Source: Onchocerca lupi (taxonomy: Eukaryota; Nematoda; Chromadorea; Rhabditida; Onchocercidae). From it: a stretch of DNA of 64,000 nucleotides. The notes under the pieces were generated by a model, which saw only the letters and a program-made list of their open reading frames with translations, did no database searches and had not been told where the DNA came from. A program made the position numbers and the translations under genes. Shown one piece after another: positions 49,521 to 59,576 of the stretch. The stretch spans positions 124,001 to 188,000 of the forward strand of contig JAOVVO010000069.1 in the NCBI GenBank assembly GCA_028564675.1, read 5' to 3'. Within the stretch, counting starts at the first letter, position 1. Each line of letters begins with the position of its first letter.

Positions 49521-52266
49521 ATGAAGCAATCGTCTGTTTTACTCATCAAAGAATCTTCAACAGAACAATCATTGAGTGCCAAATTATCGTTTGCTTCAGC
49601 AATTATTTCATTAACATGCATCATTGCTATGATTATTGTATTACCAATTCTTTGCTTAAAGTTGGATTATGCATCCGATCGACTTAAGGAACGAATGAAT
49701 AATTTTGATGTAACTTTTATTTATCATTTATTAATTACTATTAACAATTAACAATTATTTTGATTTTAATTCAATTCCAGAATTATACTGAAATTTCTAG
49801 AACAAATTTTTTATTCTAAATTTTACTATCTAGTTTCAAATCTAATCATATCTAAATCTTATTATTTCATAGACTAGATTTTTTGATAATTTAATCGACA
49901 CTAAATTTATTACGATTCATTAAGTATATTCGATAATTTAGCCTGAATTCATTAAATATTTGAGCAAGCTTATTTACTTTTTTCGCAAAGATGCTAAGAG
50001 ATATTAATTGCTGTTAAATTAACATAAAACATTGACATAGAATGATAAAAGTAATTCTTATCAGTGATATTGTCATTAGCTAAAATAATATTGCGCATTA
50101 TGCAATATTATTTCGAAATACGAAAAATTTTCATACTTTATTCTTTTCTGATAATATTTGGAAAGTTTTGATTCAAATGATAATGCAACTCAAACTTTTC
50201 GTCGCTCTTTTTAATATGCTTTAAATTTATTTATTATTAAATCTCGAGATTATAATACATGCCCACAATTCTTCATGCATACTAGCATCTCAGTATGATC
50301 AAAAATATTTGAATATTTGGATAGGATTAGGTTTTATTTGATATAATGTCAACAAATGAATTTCTTCAGTCAACTTCGAAAAGTTTGTGGCATGATATTA
50401 TTTTGATCAGAAGTAATGGACGAATTAAACGTCAAGGTTTGTTCATTCTCATCTCATTTTCTTTATAGTCTTTAAAATTATTTAAAAATTTAAATTTGAA
50501 TAAATACTCTATCATTATAAAGAATTATTGTTATCAGTAATTTCATACATGATACCGTATATCTCATAGATCTTTTATATATTATGGGAAAGAGAAGGAA
50601 AATCTGAAATTGAGAATTTATTTATTCTGCTTTGTATGTATTATTGAAGCTGAATACAGGATGAATAGTTTTTAGGTTACGGTGAAACATCAATGATCAA
50701 TCCTGGAGAAGTCGAAGGGCAATGTAGCAGCTGCATAGAACTACGGTGTCCACCAGGTGCACCAGGTCCACCGGGAATGAATGGGGAAGATGGTGCAAAT
50801 GGTGAACCTGGGAGACCCGGAAAACCTGGATTAGATGGGTTGGATATTCCGCTGGAACCGGAACCTAGTTCACCCTGGTATATATTTCGTATCCAATTTT
50901 TTTTTTTTTTTTTTTTTTTCATAATTTTATCATCTCAGTATGATCAAAAATTTTCACAAGAAAAGAAAAAACAAAACAAAGACTATTATGCTATTATGCT
51001 GAAATAAATGCTACAACTAGTAATGGAAAGAATTTTCAGCGTCATTTGTCCAGCAGGACCACCAGGAAATAGGGGACAACAAGGAGAACCAGGAAGACCT
51101 GGAATACCGGGTGATCCTGGTCATCATGGCATGCCTGGAAGACCAGGCAAAGGAGGTAGAGTAGGCGATCCTGGACCACCTGGACCTCCTGGTGAAGAGG
51201 GTGAGCCTGGTATTAAGGTATATCTTATTCTGTTATGAAAAGAATATGATTTAGTCATAACAAATGATTAAATTAATGATTGAAATGAATAAAGATTGAG
51301 ACTTTTCAAATAAAAATTTTTCATATTACTAAGGCATAAAAGACTATAATGAAATTATAATAAATATATTGATAAGAATAGAATAAAAATCGGATAAAAA
51401 TGCAAATAACAAGAAGTTGTGATGAAAATTTTTCGGTAGGAAAGAATAGTTGTGCATATAAATAAAAATTAAAAATATATTTGAAAATAAAATAAATTCT
51501 CACAGAAATTAAATAATATAATTTATGGTAAGCCATACAGAATAGCATAATGTGTACTTATAAATATAGTAATATAATGTATGAATATAATAATATAAAT
51601 ATAAAATAAATTTATGAATTAAAAAATCAAATAAATTTATCATTAGTTTTGCTATAACATTGATTTCCCAGACATTTATAGGGTCCACCTGGTGATGATG
51701 CAATCGGTGGAACAGGAATCAAAGGTCCACCAGGACCTCAAGGGCCTCGTGGACCTAAAGGTCCACCAGGAGCAAATGGAATGCCATCTAGCAATTTTGG
51801 ACCTCCAGGATCTCCTGGTGAAATGGTATGCCTGGCTTATTTTATTGGTTTTTCTAAATTTCACAACTGCATTGCAATCACAGAATATACAATTCAAACC
51901 ATCCTTTAGTACCGAATAAGCCATTCTTGATTTGAGAATTATGACTTAATTTAAGTAAAAAAAAAAAAAAGAGCGTTCAAAAGCATATTTTTTGAAGACA
52001 TTGACATATTTCTTGATGATTCAGTAATTCTTATACTTAATTTCTAGGGACCAACCGGACCACCGGGTAAAAGAGGTGAACCAGGTCCAAGTGGACCAAT
52101 TGGAGCACCTGGAGAACGCGGTGAACCCGGTGGTCATTGCAAATCATCATGTGGAATTCAAGAAATTGTAGCACCATCTATTGTTGAATTGGATATTCGT
52201 GATCGGAAAGGAGATGCAATGAATAATTGGAAAATAGCCGAAAAAAGAGCTGAATATAAGCAATAG
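49521..52266 (+). CDS. Cuticle collagen (6 exons, 332 aa)
   Basis: Structural collagen of the nematode cuticle. Exons 49521-49709, 50370-50436, 50676-50877, 51040-51217, 51682-51825, 52048-52266; all phases agree. The N-terminus has a membrane-anchor/Col_cuticle_N segment (about residues 22-46, ending LCLKLDYASDRLKERM) and a proteolytic processing site RIKR (81-84). It continues with a CSSCIELRC cysteine cluster, then Gly-X-Y blocks (CPPGAPGPPGMNGEDGANG...) interrupted around DIPLEPEPSSPCVIC, a second block, a short interruption (GMPSSNFG), a third block ending GGHCKSSCG, and a non-collagenous tail of about 45 residues, rich in charge. Cysteine pairs flanking Gly-X-Y blocks are typical of cuticle collagens. 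The long charged tail is less usual. Convergent with the KEKE gene. Confidence 0.95.
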
Positions 52267-53489
52267 AAATTATATATTTGTAATGCTTTGTTTCTTAAAA
52301 TAATATCAATGCTACAAAGTAGAAAATCTAAAACTCTCTTTATAAATTATCCAAAAAAACTAACTTTTCTTTTCTATATCCTAAAAATATCCGATTGGTT
52401 ATTCTCCAGTATCTATTGTATGAAATCTTTATTAGAATAGAATCATGAATTTATTGTTTATCGAAGATGCATAAACTATTTCGACAAATCGTTACAAAAG
52501 TTTTGACAATTTTTTCTACGAAACTTTTTTATTAAATGGAAGATGAAATGAACTGAAATGGAATGAATGATTGCTCCGTTTTTTTTTTTTTTTTTTTCTA
52601 AATGATATGAACGTTATGAAGAAAGGAACAAACTTTATAAAACGGAATTTGCATTAGCAAAATTTGCTTACCATATGTTTGAAACTTCTACACTGATTAA
52701 TAATAGGCAATATATTGGATGAAATAAAGATAAGCTTAGGAAAGGAAGAAATAGTAAAAATATTATCTTTTGGAACATTATTGATCAGAAAAAAAAAAGA
52801 AAAGACCAGAAAATATGCCAAAAAAAAAAAAAAAAAAAGTGATGATTCAAGCAAAAATTCAGTATCAGTCTTTTTTAGACTTTAAAAAAAAAAAAAAAAT
52901 TTCTTTTTTTAAAATAAAAAATTATGTAATGAGTAAGGAAAATTCACTCTACGCGGATATAATATTTACAAAGTATTCATCAATTTATAGGGCTGACTAT
53001 TTCGCATCACTTGATACATGATCGTTTCTTTGTTAAAGCGAACAAGAAATAGTTAGATTTGCAATTTGCGTATTTACGAGCCATTTCAAAAATTCTGAGA
53101 AATTATTGGACAAATCGGTATAATACTGCTATATTTCAGTCCATAAAGGTTGACTAAACGAATTTATTGAATCTTTCGAAATCAAAATATTCGGTTTCTG
53201 CATCTTTGCTTTGGTTATTATTTTTAAAAGTCTAAGATTATGATATTATTCCTCAAAAATTTACGATGTGAGCTTTTCATTTTTTTTTTTTATATTTAAT
53301 AATGATTTTGTACAAAAATAACAATTAAACGAATATATACAATAAATAAAATTTGCACATCATTTTGAAATTTGAAAATTTATCGTCTCAAATGATTCAG
53401 GAACTTCATAATCATTAAATGATTTAAGGAGATTGAGTCCTAACATTTCCAGCTTTAATCGTTTGCCGTTTGTCATTTTGCTTTACCTC
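52267..53489. other. Intergenic between convergent genes
   Basis: Contains the 3' flanks of the collagen (+) and KEKE (-) genes. ORFs 52654-52854 (-) and 52815-53021 (+) are poly-Phe/poly-Lys artefacts of homopolymer runs. Confidence 0.5.
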
Positions 53490-56400
53490 CTAATCTTCTG
53501 AATGCTCTGATTCCACATCTTCACCATCAGAATCATCATCATCCTCACTTGCACTTTCATCTGACGGACGTGATACTGGAGCGAAAAATTGGGCGCCAAA
53601 TCGTCCAAGCTTAAAAATAAACATTTATTGTCATGTATACTTTCTTATTTCATATTTTTAATCATCTTTAGCCGCATAATTATTGATTATAAGTTTTCAC
53701 GTGGTGGATCCACCTAATCTATATGAATAGAAATGTAAATGTTCATTTGTTCAACATCTTAAATAACTCCGAAAATTTTTAAATACGCGCCTTAACTTTA
53801 TAAAAAAACACGTACCCTATTCGAATGAAACGCTGCATGAAAATTTCAAATCAACTGGTAGGAACTTGAAACATTCTGTGACAAATAACAACGAACATTT
53901 ACATTTTTATTTATATAGATTCAAATATCATTGATACTAATATTTATTTGAAGTAATTCTAGTTCTTCTGATCAGATAGAACTGAAATAATTTCATTTTT
54001 TTTCTTTTTTGATGAAATGAATTGATTCAGTGAGATATCCTCGTGATATGATATCCAACGAATCAACAGGATCACATGAAAAATGATCGGCTGGAAAGTT
54101 GAATAAATTTCATATTCCAAAATTTTATATTATATACCCTAAATGTAGCACCAGTTTGTTTTTCTTTTTCTTCTTTCATTTCATCTTTGCTTATCACCTT
54201 TGAAATTACTTCTGCTGCTTTCTCTATCTTCTTCGTTATTCCCGTTATAACTTTAAATAATAGTATAATAACAATAAAACTTTATATATATATGAAATTT
54301 CAAGTATAATATCTTACTAATAATCATTACATTATTATTTATTACTAATTAAGCGAATTAATTAAATACTCCATATAAAAAATGGAAATTTAATAAAATT
54401 AAAGATGAAAAATTTATTAACAAACCATCCACTTTTTTCTTTCCGTTTTTTATTTTCATTTTCTTTTCTTCTTCTATTTCCATTTCATCAGTTCCTAATT
54501 AAACTCTTAGTTTCCAATTAAAGTAGAGTCAAAATTACATAAAAATGATATTTTTTTTTTTTTTTAAATTTTTAGGTGATAAATGATCCGGGCTAAGACA
54601 TATATCTAATGAAAATAATTTTGTTTATTTTATCTTTCGGTGTCAAAAGGAATAGCAATTATAGGAAAGATTTATGCGATCTACTAATTTAATAGTGGCC
54701 AAAAAAAAAAAAAAAAAAAGAAACAAAGACAAATCTTTGTCCATTTGCGACCAATAAATTATTTGAAGAAAACAATATTTCCTTATAAATAAGACATTAA
54801 CGAAACATCAATGGTAAAATCTTTACATATTATAAAATCTCTATATTTATTAAAGAAAAAAACTAACTTTCTGATTTTGTCCTTTCTCTTTGCAATTCTT
54901 TTTCCGTTACTTTTTCCTTTGATTTCTTTTCTTTTTCTTTCTTGGCTTTTCTTTCTTCTATTATTTAACAACATTTTTATATTTTTTTAAAAACATTTTT
55001 TCTTTTTAAAAAGTGAGTTAGGAATTAAATAGAAATTAAGTAGAAAAAAAAAAAAAAAGAATTATGCAGTTAGTTCCAATTCTATCTGGACTATATTTTT
55101 TTAAGAAAAAAATTAACTTTCTGATTTCGTTGTTTCTCGTTCCGATTCTTTTTCTGCTACTTTTTCCTTTGATTTTTTTTCTTTTTCTCTCTTGGCTTTT
55201 TGCTCTTCTATTATTCAACAACACTTTTATAATTAAAAAATATATATATTTTAAATTGAATTAGGACTTAAATAGAAATAAATTATACAGTTCCAATTTT
55301 GTCAGACTATGTTCATGTTATTTAAAAAAAAAAAAATTAACTTTCTGGTTTTTTCGTTTCTCGTTCCGATTCTTTTTCCTTTGGTTTTTTTTCCTTTTCT
55401 TTCTTGGCTTTTTTCTCTTCTATTATTCAACAACATTTTTATATTTTTTTAAAAACATTTTTTCTGTTTAAAAAGTGAGTCAGGAATTAAATAGAAAAAA
55501 AAAAAGAATTATACAGTTAGTTTCAATTCTATCTGGACCATATTTTTTTTTTTTTAAAAAAATTAACTTTCTGATTTTGTCGTTTCTTGTTCCGATTCTT
55601 TTTCCTCCAATTTTTCCTTTGATTTTTTTTCTTCTTTCTTGGCTTTTTTCTCTTCTATTATTCAACAACACTTTTATATTTTTTAAAAAATATTTTTTCT
55701 TTTTAAAAAGTAAGTTAGATAGAAATTAAATGAAAAAAAAAAAGAATTGTGCAGTTAATTCCATTTCTCTCTGGACTATATTCATTTTTTCTTTTTTTTT
55801 TAAAAATTAACCTTCTGGTTTTTTTGTTTCTCGTTCCGATTCTTTTTCCTCTAATTTTTCCTTTGATTTTTTTTCTTTTTAAAAGTGATTAGAAATTAAA
55901 TAGAAAAACAAAAAAGAATTATACAGTTAGTTCCAATTCTATCTCACTGTGTTTATTTTATCAAAAAAAAAGAATTAACTTTTTGATTTTTTCGTTTCTC
56001 GTTCCGATTTTTTTTCATTTTCTTTTTCCTTTGATTTTTTTTCCTCTTCTTTCTTCATGGCTTTTTTATCTTCTATTATTCAACAACATTTTCATATCTT
56101 TTAAAAAATAGAAATAAATTATGCAGTTAATTCCAACTTTGTCAACTATATTTATTTTATTAAAAAAAAAATTAACTTTTTGATTCTCTCGTTCTTCTTT
56201 CCGATTCTTTTTCCTTTGATTCTTTTTCTTCTTCCTTCTTGGCTTCTTTCTCTTCTATTATTCAACAGCACTTTTATATTTTTAAAAAAAATATTTTTTC
56301 TTTTTAAAAAGTGAATTACGAATTAAGCAGAAATGAATTCTATAGTTAGTTCCAATTTTGTCTTTATATTTATTATATTATGGAGATGGCTTTATTTATT

Positions 56401-57193
56401 TTAAAATACTTTTTTAATTAAATTAATATTTTTTAAAAATTAAATTATATCAACTTTTTAATTCTGTTGTTTCTGTCGCTTTTTGCTTAGATTTCTTTTC
56501 TTTTTTTTCCTTCGAAATTTTTTCTTTTCCTTTCTTCTTCGCCTTTTTCTGTCCTATTCGTTAACAATAATTGCAAAAATGAGTTAAAAATTAAATAGAA
56601 ACTCGAATTTTACCTCATATATCTTTAATTATAAAGTCCAGCTTTATCTGGTTTTCTCATTCGAAAGAATTCAACCAGCCATTTCAAATTTATTTTAGAT
56701 TTATCAACAATTATTAGTTATCACTTCAAAGTTTTACCATTTCCTTAGTTTGTCACCAGTAGGTCAGATTCAGCTATTCCTGGCTTATCATTTAACAAGC
56801 TTATTTCAACTTATCTAAGCAAATTATGATACTTGAATTCTTGAATTTATCTTAAGCAAAGCATCATTAATTGTTTTTTCCATATCATAATTTCATGTTT
56901 AAGTAATTCATGACAATATTTGATTCCATGATTAATTTGATTAATTAAAAAAACATTTTTTTATAAATTGATTCATTTTATGTATTCTTTATCTTACTTT
57001 TTTTTGATGGCCTTTTTTCAATTCTTTCTTTACGTTTTTTTCCAGTAAATTTCTTCTTTCCGGTAAATTTCTTCTTTCCTTTGATCAAACCTTTCTTCTT
57101 TTTCAATACTTTTCGTTTAACAACTTTATTATGTCCAAATCTCATTCGCCTTTTCTTACCAAATTTTTTCATTCTACCAGCAACAGGCTTCAT
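53490..57193 (-). CDS. KEKE-repeat protein built from tandemly duplicated exons (12 exons, 391 aa)
   Basis: Exons on -: 57193-56998, 56553-56455, 56254-56177, 56072-55980, 55874-55812, 55654-55568, 55419-55342, 55207-55118, 54957-54868, 54494-54426, 54250-54138, 53609-53490. The N-terminus is very basic (FGKKRRMRFGHNKVVKRK; KKKFTG twice), nucleolar-like. Exons 3-9 are seven related phase 1-1 cassettes (e.g. KEKKAKKEEKKSKEKLEEKE), each normally preceded by TTGAATAATAG and followed by A|GTTAAT; exon 5 is shortened but stays in frame. The unique C-terminus (ITKKIEKAAEVISKV; LGRFGAQFFAPVSRPSDES) ends in an Asp/Glu/Ser tail (SEDDDDSDGEDVESEHSED). Family not recognised. Phase consistency over 11 junctions makes the model credible; exon 1 lacks an obvious trans-splice site. 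Confidence 0.72.
53715..53929. mobile_element. Helitron-derived foldback in last intron of KEKE gene
   Basis: Starts TCTATATGAATAGAAATGTA and ends with the reverse complement of TCTATATAAATAAAAATG. Both ends are family 5' termini pointing outwards, enclosing CTATTCGAATG and GAAATTTCAAATCAA remnants. It is 215 bp and non-coding. Confidence 0.65.
54868..56254 (-). repeat. Tandem exon-plus-intron duplication array (7 units)
   Basis: Units of about 180-250 bp repeat seven times. Each has AATAATAG acceptor, Lys/Glu exon, GTTAAT donor, poly-A, a TGGAACTAACTG-like block and AAAAAGTGA. Unit spacing measured at exon starts is 182, 198, 220, 235, 212 and 250 bp. Confidence 0.8.
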
Positions 57194-59576
57194 TTTTTAT
57201 TTCTTTATTTTTTTCCAGTTCCGTTTAATAATTCGAAAAAGAAATAAACAACGATTCTAAATAAAACAATCGTTATCGTTATCGATCGAAATCCGCTTCC
57301 TTTGATGAAAAATAGCAACCGCTCAAGTAACGAACATTCCAATAAATAAATAGAATTTACTTAAACATGCTACATTTATATTTAACAATTTTGTTAAAGT
57401 TAAAAATTTCTCAAATTTATTAAAAAATCTATAAGTTCTGGAAAAAATGAAAAAATAGAATGAAATATATATAGTATGATGATAAAAGATAACACGAATT
57501 ATCATGAAAAAGTTTTGTGGAAGGTTTTTTGTTAGAGATCGGAACTTGATTTAGAACAATTTATTGTGAATGAAGTTTTTGTTATGACAAATTTTATTCG
57601 CCGGAACTATGTTACACAATAAATTGATGAATATCGATAATACAACCGACAATTTGGATTTCTTTTTTGATATTAGGGAAGTTATCTCTATTTTTTTTTT
57701 TATTTTGGTTTTAGAATTGATAAAATTTGATGAATTTTGGAAAGCGCCATTTGAGAATACTGACCAGAGCAAAGGATTCTAATCATTTTATAGTGGGAAT
57801 ATTTTAGATCCTTAAAATATTCTAGACATCGCACAGCAGCTCGATTGTGAGAAGGAACATTTACATATATTAAGCGATGAATCATGCAAGAAGTATTTTA
57901 TAATGAAAATACGCTGATTATCAAAACAATTTTATATCACAAAATCACTTGCCAATATCGAAATATTTATATATTTATATAATACAAAAATATCTTGATT
58001 ATTTTAATGTATTTCTATTAAAAAATATTTCGGTTGTTCTGACATGGACTATGTAATGCTTTAAGTTTTTATTTTTTACTTTCTGATTTTATGGTTAGGA
58101 TATCTTTTAAATTCATTTGCAAATATATAAATTAAATTATATTAAAAATATGATATTTTGTGTCATTTCAATGCTTTATTTCAATGTTTGAAGGACGACG
58201 ATAAATGTTGATCTATTATCACTTATGGCAACTTAAACTAATAGCAATTGAATAAGCAAGAAAAAAAAAGAATTATCAAGCGATAAAGAAGGAAAATTAA
58301 TGTTATTTAAATGAAACGGATTCCTTCAAACTTGCATTATCCCTAATCGAATCTTTTTAAACCTCAATTTAGATTTTTTCTGATTCGAAATTTCAATTTT
58401 CTTATTTTTTTTTTTACCTTTTGCTTTTAAATTTCGGTTTCTCCAGTTCAAATTGCTACTTTGATATTTTCATTCCTTCACATCCAATTAATTCATTTTT
58501 ATATCTTAATTTTTTTGCTTGTCATTTTTTGTATATTTAACTGATTAAATTAGTTTGCAGGAATATTTGTACATTTAATCTTCCATTTAAATTTAGGACA
58601 AAAAATCTACGAAGAAAATGTAAAATTAGATTGCTATGTATTTAATGACTTTAGTTGCCAGTGAATTGTATCCGGCATTCTTTTCCTATGTTGAAACATT
58701 AAGTTAATCAGGTAAAAAATTAGAAACATTCATTTTTTTCGGTCCTACTGAATAAAACTAATTGCTGGCTAATTTTTCTTTATTGATTCCCAAAATTTCT
58801 GACTATTAATTATGAAGTCTTATTTCTTAAATTTGCTTATTTTTTATTTTTTATCATCATCCGTTCATTTAAAAGATTTCCATCTCTTTTTTTTTTGCAA
58901 CTTTTCTATAAATCAATAAATTATCTATTTGTTATATTAGGAAATTGGAAAAATTTATTTTAATTATTTCCGAAACAAAAAGAATGAAAACGGATCTAGG
59001 TGAGAAAATCCAGATGAGAAATCTAAGTGAGAATGAGTAAATTCTGCCCGCGCACGAATAGAAAATAAAAAATTTATGATAATCAGATTGATATGATTTC
59101 CTGAAGCATTCATTTTTCTAACTTCCTCTTTTTAGAAAAACTAATGAAAAATTAAAAATTAAAAAAAAAAGAAAAGTTGAAAATTAATTAACATCACTTT
59201 AAAAAATCCCATAGTTTCCTTTTTATACAATTTACGAACTATTATTATCAATTTGAGCAAATATGTTTTTGTTTCAATTGACATTTTCCAATTGAGTAAA
59301 GTTTAGTGATGTAATTAAGGATAATTTATATGGTGTTGAATACTTTGTTGTACTTTTAACTTGCCGTTTTTTCTCGTGTTAACTCATTTATTTTCAAATT
59401 TGCAGCTTTTATTACACATCAAAATAAATAAGCATCAGAACTATTAGTATGTTTTTATAAAATGGACGTGAAAATAATGATTTGGTATACTGACACTCTT
59501 TTATATATCAAATAAACTTCTTTTGGCAAATAATTTATCAATTTTTCAGGCTAAGAAAGATAAAATTTGTTTTGAA
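57194..59576. other. No confident gene; exon-like fragments
   Basis: Contains the weak minus model at 57551-57885 and + strand exon-like pieces (after TTTCTCCAG about 58449, TTTGCAG about 58561, and TAAATTTAG about 58598, the last encoding IYEENVKLDCYVFNDFSC before TGA). These can be chained in more than one way, so none is called. Confidence 0.4.
57551..57885 (-). CDS. Possible small protein (2 exons, 85 aa)
   Basis: Exons 57885-57765 and 57687-57551 join in phase 1 (donor CTG|GTCAGT). It starts MIHRLIYVNVPSHNRAAVRC with unusually high GC for the region; the second part holds a hydrophobic stretch (LSVVLSIFINLLCNIV). The acceptor (AAAAAATAG) is poor. Without splicing, the first exon stays open for 61 codons. 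No family is recognised. Confidence 0.22.

Noticed and set aside
58449..58670. Plus-strand terminal exons before the secreted-protein gene
   Set aside because: Three overlapping acceptor choices give three different tails, with no start or upstream exon to decide.
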